From Cylindrotheca closterium (taxonomy: Eukaryota; Bacillariophyta; Bacillariophyceae; Bacillariales; Bacillariaceae), in NCBI GenBank assembly GCA_933822405.4, contig CAKOGP040001980.1:466784-530783 (forward strand): a stretch of 64,000 nucleotides of DNA, in the 5' to 3' direction. The first letter of the stretch is position 1, and each line of letters begins with the position of its first letter. A program made the position numbers and the translations under genes. The notes below the pieces were generated by a model. The model did not search any database, was not told the origin of the DNA, and saw only the letters and a program-made list of their open reading frames with translations. Below, piece after piece: positions 10,209-21,290 of the stretch.

Positions 10209-10984
10209 GCCTGGTTTTAACTGCTGTTGTGGATGTGCAAATTACTGTCGCGTCAGCGCAAAAAGGAAGAAAAGTAGCCGATAGAACTGTTTTGCCGATT
10301 GGTGGGCGAAGATAATACAGTAGACTTGCTTTGGATTGGGGTTGTAATAGGTGTTGATGGGCGGAAGGGAGGAGAGCGACTTCGTTGTTGCAAATGACGA
10401 CAGAGCGACACGCGTCAAAAGTGCAGTGGAGTAATGGGGGTTGGGAAATTGACATTACTGCTGCCAAATTTTTGAAAATGTCACGGGCGAAGTTTGTGCG
10501 CGATAAAGTTATTGCTAGAGCAATCGAAAATGTGTTGAATTTGTGGTGAGAAAAAATTATCAAAAATCTGTTGGCCACGAATTTAAATTCTTCTCGTTCG
10601 CGTGTACGTGTACAAAAGTGCTTGATCGTTGAGGGCAACAATTTTAAAAAAAATGGTCAGAATAGTACCCAAAGTACGTGTACGTGTACGGTATGCAAGT
10701 AGATAGAAAAAGCTTGTGTCCTTGATTGCACTCTAGCTTGTCCATTTCACTGTTCATTGTCCTTCTTTTCCACCTCTCCTCGTCGTCTTGCAAAACGGTG
10801 GATTGGTCGGCCTGCGCATTTTTTGAATTGTACATACGCCAAAAGTACTGTGACTTCTCCCCCAAAATTCAATTTTCAGCTCCCCTAGATTGTCACACTC
10901 TGAACCCAATGCGATGGTTGCTGTCTTTGTGAGCATCATTTTTACACAGCATCCTTTATCAAGAGCGAGAGGAAAGCATCCAAC
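10209..10984. promoter_or_regulatory. Divergent intergenic region with repeated ACGTGTAC words
   Basis: 776 bp between the kinase-like gene (minus) and the coiled-coil gene (plus). The word CGTGTACGTGTAC occurs at 10601-10613 and GTACGTGTACGTGTAC at 10674-10689; their ACGT cores resemble bZIP sites. Several open frames cross this region, but none shows a family pattern and I do not call a gene. Confidence 0.35.
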
Positions 10985-13900
10985 ATGGATCAATCAAGCT
11001 ATGCTCGATCGACAATGGGCAATCAATCCGTATCTTCGGCTTCGGATCCTTTTGGATTCCAGAAACAACAACAAGGGGGAAATCAAGGTCAACCGCCACA
11101 ACGACGGCTTCAACCACAGCCAAGAGGCCGCTACGAGTATCAAGCCAAGCCACCGCAACCGAATCGACCACTGAATGATGCTGAATCACAGCCAGCGACC
11201 CAGCCAATGTCGCAACAGGCACATCAACAAGCGCATCAACAACAGCATACACCACAGCATTATGATGAACGTGTTGTGCCTCGAGCTGGAGCACCCATGC
11301 ACCGCCCGTCTTCGGTCCATACAACGCCAACTTCCAATCGGAAAGGTTCTCCTCCATCTCCCTTGAAGCCACTGAATTTGTCACAAATATCACCTCAGGA
11401 TAGTGTTTCACTTTTGACGGCAGAGGATGTCAGTCCAACCAACAAAATGTATCAACAACAACACCCCCCGCCGCCTCATCAGTATCCACAACAGTCTCAA
11501 AAGTCACATTCGAAATATCCTCCAATGCAACAATCACGGCAACAAAATCCGTCAGCTTTTTGGAGTATACCCCAAAATAGTGGCAACTTGTCCCGTCCTG
11601 GAGCTATTGAAGAAACCATGCGACGAGTGTCCAATGCATCGTCCAGTATGAATTCAGGTACTCAAAGAAGAAATGGCACTGGTACTGCGGCTCTCAACCC
11701 GAATACAGCTGCATCTTTCGGGGCTGCGTCCTTTGCTACTAATGCCACTGATACCCGGCAACAGCAAATGTCGCAACTGTTGCAGTCCTTACAAACCAAT
11801 CTGAACAAGACACAGCAACGTTTGGACGATCAAGAACGTCTCTCGAGGGAAAAGGAAAGTCAATACAACAAATTGCAATCCGAATATTACCAATTGCAAC
11901 AGAATAATCGAAAATTGACACAAGAAACGGATCAGTATGCAAGGGAAACAATCAAGGCACAACAACTTTTGGAATCTAGTCAAGTACAAGTAAAAGCTCT
12001 GGAACAAGAAGTGGCAGTTTTGCAGCAGAGTTTGAATGAAAAGCAAGACGATCAGTCACAGTATTTTGAAAACATTGCGAAGCAACAACAGCAACAGGCG
12101 GAAGAACTGGCAATGGAACGGCAAAAGCTACAAGAATTGCAGCAACAGTGGTTTCAAGTCCAAAACACTTCGATGCAAGACCTGGAATTCAGAGAGCACG
12201 AACAAGATGAACTCATGACCAAGAATCAACAGGCCTTGAATGAGCGCCAACATGCTTTGGAAGAAGAACGCATTCGATTGGAGTCCCTCAATCAAGTATT
12301 GCAACACAAGGAGGCAGAGTATCAAGACAAAACCAAAAAGGTAATGACCCAACAGGAGAAACTGGACATGAAGGCGCAGGCACTCGACGAACGCAGCAAG
12401 GAAATCATGCAACAAGAGGCGGCAATTCGCAAACGATTAAAGGAATTGAAAAGTGTGGAAACGGCCATGCTGGAACAGCAACAAGAGTTGGAACACACGC
12501 AACAATCGAATAATGCACGACAAACCTTGCTCGAACAAACCCTCCAAGAAATGCAAGAACAACGTCAGGAAGAAGAAGAAAAGTTGACCATTGCCTCTCG
12601 CAATCTGGATGAAATGACTCGACAGTACAACCGACTTAAAACAGATTCCAAAGCGGTCAAGGATGCTCTCAAGGCGAAACTGACGACAGGACATGCAGAA
12701 CTCAGTAAGGTCGCAATGCAAGTTGAGGAAAAAAGACAAGAGTTACAGGCAGTGGAAAACGAAATGAACGAATTTCACAACGAACAAGAAGAAGCCAGAA
12801 TCCTCGGGGACGAACAACTAAAGCAACAACAGCTTGGGCTCAGGAAACTGGAAGAGAAAATGGAGCAAATCCAGAGCGTCATGTTGATTGACGAACAAGC
12901 GATTGTGGAACAGAGAAAGGAATATGCAGAACTGAAGGAGCAGATTGAAAAGGACGAGGAAGCATGGCAAGCCTCTCAGCGACAACGTCATGCCGACGAG
13001 GATCAACGGTACAAGGCTCATCGAGCGGAACATCAGCGGCAGTTGGAGGAACAGACCAAAAAGGCCAAGGAAGAACTGATGGCACTCAGTAGCTTTATGA
13101 CATCGCAAAGTGATGCCATCAAGACGAAATACACTGAAAAGCTTAACGATATGGATCGCATGCAAGACAATCTGGAATCGCTTGTTGAGAAGTATCAATT
13201 GGATCGCCAACAACTCGACAAGGACATTGAAGAGTATGCGACCAAGAAACAACATTTGGATCAACTTGTCAAACGGTTAGAAGCGTCCGAGTCGCAATAT
13301 AAAGATCGACAAGAAGCCCTCGAATGGGAAGTAGCCAGGTTGGAGTCCCAACTCAAGGCCGATGGGAAAAGTCATGAAGGACTTTTGCACAGTAAAGTGG
13401 AAGAACATCAACAGCGCATGGACGAACTGCGCAACCAACACCAACAAGCAGTACAAACCATGTCTCAAAAGATTGCCGTATTGGAATCCGACAATGCAAG
13501 ACTCGAAGAGGATTGTGTCGCGCTTCAGGCCAACTTTGACAAGATGCAACAAAACTACTCCAATGAGATTGAACGCTTGCAAAATGCCAAGGCGAACTTG
13601 GAAGAAGAATTGACCAATGCGTTGACGGCCTCGCACGAAGTCCAAGAGGAGCTCATCCAACTGCGACAACATGCCGAACAGCAACAGGCTTCTCAAAGTG
13701 CCGAACGTGCCAAGATGCAAGGAATGTTGTCACGATTGGATGCGAATGAGAAGGCATTGTCACAAAAGCAAAAGGAGTTGGAAGAGCGAGAAGCCGTGGT
13801 GCAGGAAACTGGTGCCGATGTTCAGGCAAGACTGGAGGAACTGATCAAATTGGTAAGCAAATGCTTGTTTCTTCGTAATCTTTGTGTTTCGATTCATTCC

Positions 13901-16015
13901 TTTGTTTAACCTTTGCTCTTCCGATAGGAACGAGAAATGTCTGCTCGCAAGCTTAAGCAAGACGAAGAAATGGGTCAATTGAACGAACTCTTGGAGAACA
14001 AATTGAAGGAGAAACGAGAAAAGTTTGAAGAGGAACTCACGCACAGAAGAGAAAGACTAGCTCAAGAATTGACAAGCCACAAGAATGAATGGAAGGAAAA
14101 ACTCCTCGACGAGGCAAAACAAGCTGCCAAGGAAAACTCACAGCGTCGCAAGGCAGTTGACACCGAATTGGAATACCGACGAACTACCTTTGAGGCGGAA
14201 CTGCAAGCCGAACTCCAAAAGAAGCGAGACGCTTTCGATGCAGATCTAGAAGAGCAGGTAACCGCCATAGAAGCGATGGAAACGGAATTGCAAGGAAAGA
14301 AGGACATTTTCGAAGCTGAAATGTCTGAAAATCTGAAATCATTGGAAGTGCTGGAGGCTGATTTGCAGGAAAAGCGAAAACTCCTCGACGAGGAGATTGC
14401 CGAGAAAATGGAGGAGCAGCAAGGAGAGTTGGTGAAAATGGAAAAGGAGCTAGAGCAAAAGCGAGAAGCTTTCGAGTCGGAAATGTCTAAACGACAAAAG
14501 GCCTTGGACTCCAATGTGGCAGAAGCTCAAAAGAAACAATGCGAATGCGAGGAAGAAATGGAGAAGCTACAAGAAGCCTTGGATACCAGAGCAGCAGATC
14601 TACAGCAGAAACAAAATGAGCTCGAGGAGGAATTGATGGAACGGCAGCACACACTAGATGCTGTGGATGAGGAATTGCAGAAAAAGTCAGCTGCCTTTGA
14701 AGCTGAAATGGCAGCACAGCAAACTGCTTTGGAGGCCGAGTTAGAGGTAATGGAAACGCAACGTCATGAACTGGCCACAGAATGGGCAGACTTTCACAAG
14801 ACGCGTCAGTTGGTATCGTTGGACAAAATCTTCAGCAGCCCTTGGAGACAAGACCAGGAGGCAGTCAGCGCTGCATTTTCAAAATGGGTTCGAAGCAGCA
14901 TGTTTGAGAGTGGTGTTGAATCTGAAGCCCGCTTGCTAGAGGCCCATGAAGAAATGAACCGAACCATGGATGAGATTGAAACTAGTCGAAACGAAATTGA
15001 ACTTCGACGCAAGCAATGTGATGAAATGGAAGCAGAATTGGAGAAGCAAAAGGAGGCTTTTGAGCAGGAATCTAGTGAAAAGCGAAAGGCTGTGGAAGAG
15101 CTGGCCGAGAAACTGAAAGAGCAGAATGAAAATTTCAAAAGGACCCTCGAAGGTAAAATATCGATGCTTGACGAACAGCAAAAGAGTGTTGAAGCGCGTT
15201 CATTGGAATTGGGTGATCTTGCCATGGCTCTTGAAGAAAAGCAAGCGTCCTTCCAGGAGGCAATGTCGAGCCACGAAGACGAAAAGGCCAAGCTTCAGGA
15301 AGAATTGAAGACTATTGATCAAAGTCGCGAGTCCTTGAAAGACCTGGAGGAAAAGTTACAATCCCGTGAAAAGGATCTTGCTTCAAAGATTGAGAAGTAC
15401 GAGGCAGATAAACTCTCTCAACAAAAGGAGTTTGAAGCACAGCGACGAAGTTTGCAAGAGTTGAAGCACAGTTCTGAGGCACCTAGTAATGTCGACCGCG
15501 CAGTCTCTGCCGTTCTTGATCATAGCATGAAAGCGGAGCGGAAATGGATGGAAGAAACTACCGCTGCAGTCTTTGAACGCGAAAGTGAGTTGAACAGAAA
15601 GGAGATAGGTCTTCGTCGCACGGAGAACGAGCTCCAAGAACGCGAAAGGAAGTTGGCTGGGGAGCTACAGACAATCTCTGATGCACAGGCTCGAATCCGA
15701 AAGATGGCAGAACAATTGCGGGGAAGGGAAACGAGAGTTAAGGAGCTTGAATTGCAGTATAACGTTGAGTTGCAGAAATGTCAGGATTCTCAAAAAAGAA
15801 TACAACACATGGCACTTCGTCTGAAGGAAAAGAACGAGAAGCTGAAAGGGGAAAAGCAGGAACTCGAAAGACGTATGAAGAGTTGCAACGCCTTGGAGCA
15901 ACAATTGCAAAAATGGCAGACCGAGCTCGAAGACGGAGGAGGATTGACAGATTTCGACAATGAACTGTCAGCGATCTCACCTAGTGTAGAAGATGATATC
16001 GAGTTGAACTTCTAA
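10985..16015 (+). CDS. Large coiled-coil protein
   Basis: Exons 10985-13852 and 13928-16015 are joined across a 75-bp intron (GTAAGC...ATAG), giving 1651 residues. The first 260 residues are low-complexity and rich in Gln, Pro and Ser, with a DPFGF motif near the start. From about residue 260 to the end the sequence is almost continuous heptad coiled coil, rich in Gln, Glu, Lys and Leu. A short break occurs near DKIFSSPWRQDQEAVSAAF. In exon 2 a unit of about 28 residues (ELQ.K...FEAEM) recurs. There is no motor, kinase or membrane segment. A structural role (golgin-, centrosome- or cytoskeleton-like) is inference only; no specific family is recognised. Confidence 0.85.
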
Positions 16016-16074
16016 CTCGAGTTTATGGCACTGTGTAAATCTTTTTCGTCGTCTGTGACTGTAAACTATTAAAA

Positions 16075-17546
16075 TTATAAGAACATCAGAACAGGACCAT
16101 GTAACAACTGAAAGATCAAATCGGCGTCAGAGCAGGTCCCTCTGGCAGTCCTACTGACAGCCTCACCTCGTTCAAAGACCAACGGCCATATGGCAGGGTT
16201 GGGATCCTGCGACAATAGGCCTCGCCCTCCACGATTCAGGCAGGTGTAAAATTGCACAAGGTCATAGTAGCAGGATGTGTATCCCATGTTTAAAATTTGT
16301 AGAATTGTATTCACCTCGATTGCCTTGTAGAGTGCGGCAGCCCCCGTCTCTCGAAAAGGATTGCCAAACAGGAAGATCTTTTTCAGTGGCGGTGATGACC
16401 TCAGATATTCTGCCAGTGCTAGGATGCCTTCATCTTGGATGTTGTTAGATCGCAAATCCAAGTCTTGAAGGGTCTGATTGGGAGCAAGGTATGTTGCCAA
16501 GACAGTAGCATCGTTGTTGTTGAGTTTGCAAAACGACAGATTCAATGATGTCAGGGTTTGGTTCGTGCTCAGTTGCTGTAAAAAAATGTTACAGTCCAGT
16601 TTGCTTGCTCGTTCAGCATGTTGGTGACTCAGGTCGAGAGACGCTAGCTGGCAAGTAGAATCGGCGTCTAATAGTCTTCCCAGGGCCACCGCACCTCTTT
16701 GTTCGAGGTAGTTGCGCGGAAGTTTCAATATCTTGAGTTTTGAATGGCTCAAATTTGAAAGAATGCAAGCCAATTGAGAATCATCTAGTTCTCCGGCAAT
16801 TATGCAAAGGGTGTACAGAGATTGATTTTTGGCAAGCGCCAAGGCAAAAATTTCAACGCTTGGATCATCAAAAATGCAATAACTCAACTCCAGAAACCGC
16901 AACGATCTCGTTGTTGTCAATGCCAGAAGCACTCCACTAGAATTTTCCACCACGCTTGCCTCGTAGAACTGCAGTTTTTGTAAATGCTTACTGTGTTGCA
17001 CATATAACCAGAGGGGATCTAGACCCAAGCGTCCCACTTCTGTTGCCTCGATCCGAATGGATTCCAGAGGTGTTTTTATGGTATCTGTGGAGAGTGCTTT
17101 TTGGATTCCGAATCCACGGCAGGATGAAAACGACAGGTGCTTCAACCGCTCACAAGATCCCTCGTTGAGTATATCACGAAGTGCATATGCCGTTTCTTGT
17201 TCCAGTGTCACACCGCAGAACTTAATTTCCATCAAGTTCCTTTTTCCTTTGGTTTGTGCCAAGATCGCAACGATATGTTCTGGTTGAAGAACCGAGCGAT
17301 TGAGGTAAAATTCGCCAACCTGCAAGCTAGAACACTCGTCATCTTGGAGTTCCTTTATTGTTCCTTCAACATAGTGTTCCAGATCTCGATACTTGAANNN
17401 NNNNNNNCGATATGTTCTGGTTGAAGAACCGAGCGATTGAGGTAAAATTCGCCAACCTGCAAGCTAGAACACTCGTCATCTTGGAGTTCCTTTATTGTTC
17501 CTTCAACATAGTGTTCCAGATCTCGATACTTGAATGGCAACGACAT
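16075..17546 (-). CDS. Leucine-rich-repeat (ribonuclease-inhibitor type) protein, split by an assembly gap
   Basis: Leucine-rich repeats of the RNI type run through most of the protein, for example TLTSLNLSFCKLNNNDATVL and TLQDLDLRSNNIQDEGIL. They probably form a curved protein-binding surface; the partner is unknown. As assembled, the frame is interrupted at 17398-17407 by ten N flanked by an exact 127-bp duplication. If one copy and the N run are removed, the N-terminus (from the ATG at 17546, MSLPFKYRDLEHYV) continues directly into the body, giving a 444-residue frame. The arithmetic is in frame (137 bp removed). I therefore treat the gene as intact and the break as artificial. It is convergent with the coiled-coil gene, 59 bp away. 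Confidence 0.75.
17271..17534. repeat. Assembly gap with duplicated flanks
   Basis: Ten N at 17398-17407 separate two identical 127-bp segments, 17271-17397 and 17408-17534. Identical sequence on both sides of a short fixed-size N run is typical of a scaffolder that failed to merge overlapping contig ends. Confidence 0.9.
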
Positions 17547-17835
17547 GGATTTTGGTGTTGACGCAACTTTTTGGAAAACAAGAATAAAAGAAGATATGGT
17601 ACGACCACAGTCCGGCTAGCGGTTTGTGGTTGAACGAGCGCGAGCGTGTCGCGCATCTCTGATCTTACTTGAAATAGGTATCTTTGCAAGCCGGTGGTAC
17701 TGGTACCGTACCGCGAGAGGATGCGATCTTTCATTTCAAGGTGTGTACGTATCTTTTTTGGAGCGAGAAAATGAATCCACAAGACCGCCATTCAAAGTTC
17801 TCTCAAGATCGATACCGTACAGTAAGATAAGAGAG

Positions 17836-20800
17836 ATGTTCAAACGCATATTGTCTGTCTTTTCCCCTGCACCGTCAGGAGCCAATGTTGAAGAGGATAC
17901 TTCTGATGACGATAGTCGCGAAGATGACTACAATCATAGAAGTAAGCGCCAGCGGAGAGAAGGCGGCTATTTTTCAGAGTCGTCTTCTGAGCACTCGTCT
18001 CCTACGAGCGTAATCCAACTTGCAGGAATCCAACGGCAACGTGATCCTCGATCATTTACAACAGCCCATCGAAGCTATAGCCGTAGTAGTAAAGCTCAAC
18101 GACGCCGAAGCCGACACCGGAATCGTCGTCCACCACTTGCATATAGCCGCAGCCGATATTGTCTAACGGACTATGAAGCAGAAGCGGAAGAAGACGACGA
18201 ATCCTCGACTGATGAGGATAGCTACCGATACGATATGGACAATTCGCATCGGAGACAACAACAAACTCCAAGGGATTTATCATCGTTTCGGCATAGGAGA
18301 GACGAACAAAGAGCTGAGCGAAATTGGAAGAAAAATCATGAACACTTCTACCATCGACAAAAGTCCCAGCGGGAACGGAGCCATCAGCTGGTGAATGATA
18401 GAGGTATCAAATCTGAATCTAATTCGGACAGTCCCTCTGAAGCCTCTGAAGACAATCGTTCTTGTGCTCGCACTCGCTTCGAAACTCCAAATAAGATTGT
18501 TGCCTTGTCTCAAGAAGTCATTGGAAGGAAAGTAGAAGTCAAAGAATCTGTGAGGTTGCAAATGAGATGTGCTCGTGTGGGCACAGTAACTGGGTGGAAA
18601 GACAAAAACACCGTTTGGGTCACAAGCGGTAACAAGGTTCGTACTGCACTGAGATTGACAAGTCTGCAATTCTTACCACCACCATCGGAGTTTCCACCAG
18701 ATCAACAGAGCGATGAATCTGATGCCAAGCCAAGAGCCAAGTCTCAGCGACAAAGTAAATCCAAACAATCAGATCGTATAAAGAAAACTTTGGAAACTGA
18801 ATCCATTGCTGCAATGCCTCGTTCCAACCTTGAATCACAGCCCGATTCACTGCAGACGAACACTAAACGACTCCAGAAGACGGCGCGCAAAACAAGTCCA
18901 GTTGCTCCTTCGACGGTGACGAAAAAGCCACCGCCGAAGCCGAGACCAAAACAGAAGCAGCAACAGATGCTTTCTACACCTTTGCTTACTAATGATCCTT
19001 CGAAAGATACCAACAGCGAGGAAGGTACAAAGTGGGTGCATGCAAAGTCTCTATTTTATGAGAGTGATAGCGATTTAGATGATATCCTTGTTTTGAACAA
19101 TGTTGACACAGGATGCGCGGTGTTTGATGTCGAAGCCGCCGACCCAGCTGCGGTAGAGGAATTACGACTCAAATCACTAGCTGTAGCAGCTACAATGACG
19201 GGTGGCGCCGTCTCGCCAACAGCCGGTTTCGGACCATCAGATGTTGAATCGTCTACATCAGAAAATGACGATGCTTGGAATTCAACAGTAGCTGCCACAA
19301 AGGTTTCTTGCACCTCGGGTCACTTTACTGCTGGGCAGAGAGTTCGGGTGAGGGGAGACTATTCCAAGTCATACAAACGAGGCAGACTCGGTACAATAAT
19401 AGGGCAAAAAAAATCATTCATATTCGCTGTGGAGCTTGATGACGGAAGAACCTTCGGCTTTCATTGCTCAAGCCTTGAAGCTTTAGATGGCTCAACGCCG
19501 AAGCAATCAGTCGAACCAAGGCAACATAGATCCAGAAGCAAAATCTCAAATACTGCCAAACCTCGGAAGCAAAGTGCCGGCAAGCAATCCAGACCGAGGA
19601 AGAAAGGAAAGGACGCGACGGTTGCCCCATCCGCTGAGGCCCTAGATTGGGTCGCCCCTCAAGACATCGTTGCCAAACAAAGGTTCTGGGGGCTCATCAA
19701 TGCGAAGATAATTCTGCCGCATGATGAAAAGGACGACCATTGCTTTTTGAAACACATATTGGAGGACCAACGGCTCACGATTGAATTTCCCTTGAAAAAC
19801 CAAGAAGTAAGTGGAGTCAGAAGAGAACTTCAGGGCACATTTGGCCATTATGAAATGGTATCAGCGAAGATGTTTGAGGATAAAGCAGAAGGGTTCCTGT
19901 TCGCCAAGAAATCAAAATATGCGAAAGTCGTCTATGCTGCGGTCAATGATAAATTTTCCATCCAAGATCGGCTGCTTCGTGTTGCTGACTTCACAACATT
20001 GAATCCAAGAAAGATTGCAGCCCGTTTTGAACTGTTTCAGTCTCCCACCAAATTGAAAATCACTCATCATGACGACGCTATGTTTCAAGAGATACAAGAT
20101 CTTGGATATGTTGGTGGTGGGTTCATCCATGAAGACACACTGGTGAACCTGTTGATAATGGCAGGCATGGGACCTGCTCCTGCCAGTAGAGCTGTAGCGA
20201 TCCAAGTCCGCATTTTCATTCCGTCGATGGGCATATATAAAGGCATGCTTGTTAAGAAGCGTACCAGAAATGGCGCTCCAATCGAATTACCTTGCTCAAT
20301 GCAAAAAGTACTGCCGTCGACCCGCCCAGATAGGCTCAAAGGTGCCGAAATTTTGATTTGCAAGCACAAAGTACACCCTACGTCTGGCAATGAAATGATT
20401 GGGAAGAAACTTGACCCTGCTGCAAAAGATCCCTCAGAGCAAGGGTTCAAAACCAAAATCGCAAAGCCATTGTCACCTATGGTTTTCCGACTTTGGGAGA
20501 CACTAGGCGTTCCAACGGATTTATGCCAACGATACAAAGCAGAGAGTTTGCTTCCTGATCGTAGAAATCATGCATGGCTTGTAGGTGTCCCGGACCCTAC
20601 AGGTGCATTGCCCCCTGACACCATTTTCGTTCCAGGGATGAAGAAGCAAGAGTCACATGATTTATTTGTCACAAGACTGCCATGCTATGCCCGTGAGCAT
20701 GGTAGAAAGTTTCGAGCCATAACTCAAAAGCCACGTCAGATGTCCTCTGCAGACTGGGAATGGTTGAACAATCTTTATTTTGGAGTCGTCATATTTTCGA

Positions 20801-21234
20801 ACCCTCGATTGGGTATGATGTCCATCCCAGAGCGAATCGCCAGTGGAGATCTCGATGGCGACCTGTACCTGGTGTGTTGGGACAAGGAAGTGGTTGACTC
20901 TATGATCGCACTCCCACTAGAGGATGAGAAAGCAGAAGACGATGGCAAGTTGTCAACCGTTGCTTCCAATCCCAACTGGTTTCGTGAATCACAGGATATA
21001 AATGTTCAGAAACTTCGATCGGAAAACCATCACCTCATTGGTTCCCTTTACAGGCTTGCCGAAAAGAAAACGGACCAATCGGAGAAAAAGTTGGACGACC
21101 CTGACTCCCGTGCACTCTTCGAAGCCTACAACGAGGCATTAGAGTATCAGAAGCACGGAAGACCAATTCGTGTGCCCAACCATTTGAGGAAGGAACTCAA
21201 GAAAGAACTCCATCATCTTGTTGAATGGATATAA
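17836..21234 (+). CDS. Cellular RNA-dependent RNA polymerase (RNA-silencing type)
   Basis: A single-exon protein of 1132 residues from the ATG at 17836. The catalytic DLDGD motif is at residues 1005-1009, in the context SGDLDGDLYLVCWD, the signature of eukaryotic RDR/QDE-1 polymerases that make double-stranded RNA in RNA silencing. Upstream are other core-like segments, SPMVFRLWETLGVP and LPPDTIFVPGM. The first 480 residues are Ser/Arg/Lys-rich and probably disordered. Two SH3/KOW-like segments, near residues 228-282 (RVGTVTGWKDKNTVWV) and 497-552 (RLGTIIGQKKSFIFAVEL), are unusual. Only about 123 residues follow DLDGD, ending near a segment (EYQKHGRPIRVP) that resembles the AVDFxKTG region, so the tail is short. 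An in-frame ATG at 17626 is possible but poorly supported. Confidence 0.87.
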   Translation: MFKRILSVFSPAPSGANVEEDTSDDDSREDDYNHRSKRQRREGGYFSESSSEHSSPTSVIQLAGIQRQRDPRSFTTAHRSYSRSSKAQRRRSRHRNRRPPLAYSRSRYCLTDYEAEAEEDDESSTDEDSYRYDMDNSHRRQQQTPRDLSSFRHRRDEQRAERNWKKNHEHFYHRQKSQRERSHQLVNDRGIKSESNSDSPSEASEDNRSCARTRFETPNKIVALSQEVIGRKVEVKESVRLQMRCARVGTVTGWKDKNTVWVTSGNKVRTALRLTSLQFLPPPSEFPPDQQSDESDAKPRAKSQRQSKSKQSDRIKKTLETESIAAMPRSNLESQPDSLQTNTKRLQKTARKTSPVAPSTVTKKPPPKPRPKQKQQQMLSTPLLTNDPSKDTNSEEGTKWVHAKSLFYESDSDLDDILVLNNVDTGCAVFDVEAADPAAVEELRLKSLAVAATMTGGAVSPTAGFGPSDVESSTSENDDAWNSTVAATKVSCTSGHFTAGQRVRVRGDYSKSYKRGRLGTIIGQKKSFIFAVELDDGRTFGFHCSSLEALDGSTPKQSVEPRQHRSRSKISNTAKPRKQSAGKQSRPRKKGKDATVAPSAEALDWVAPQDIVAKQRFWGLINAKIILPHDEKDDHCFLKHILEDQRLTIEFPLKNQEVSGVRRELQGTFGHYEMVSAKMFEDKAEGFLFAKKSKYAKVVYAAVNDKFSIQDRLLRVADFTTLNPRKIAARFELFQSPTKLKITHHDDAMFQEIQDLGYVGGGFIHEDTLVNLLIMAGMGPAPASRAVAIQVRIFIPSMGIYKGMLVKKRTRNGAPIELPCSMQKVLPSTRPDRLKGAEILICKHKVHPTSGNEMIGKKLDPAAKDPSEQGFKTKIAKPLSPMVFRLWETLGVPTDLCQRYKAESLLPDRRNHAWLVGVPDPTGALPPDTIFVPGMKKQESHDLFVTRLPCYAREHGRKFRAITQKPRQMSSADWEWLNNLYFGVVIFSNPRLGMMSIPERIASGDLDGDLYLVCWDKEVVDSMIALPLEDEKAEDDGKLSTVASNPNWFRESQDINVQKLRSENHHLIGSLYRLAEKKTDQSEKKLDDPDSRALFEAYNEALEYQKHGRPIRVPNHLRKELKKELHHLVEWI

Positions 21235-21290
21235 TTTCGAGAAATGCTTTAACACTCTGTATGCATACCAACCAGAGAGTAGTGCTAGCT

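Noticed and set aside
10072..10641. A 189-codon open frame on the minus strand upstream of the kinase-like gene
   Set aside because: It overlaps the kinase-like gene's N-terminus in another frame, has no family pattern and has biased composition; probably chance.
12128..15291. Several antisense Leu/Phe/Ser-rich open frames in the coiled-coil gene
   Set aside because: Gln/Glu/Lys-rich coiled coils give Leu/Phe/Ser-rich antisense frames; no membrane-protein family pattern is seen.
17626..17835. Upstream ATG extension of the RNA polymerase
   Set aside because: The extra 70 residues have no recognisable pattern and overlap the region just beyond the LRR gene start; the ATG at 17836 is more plausible.
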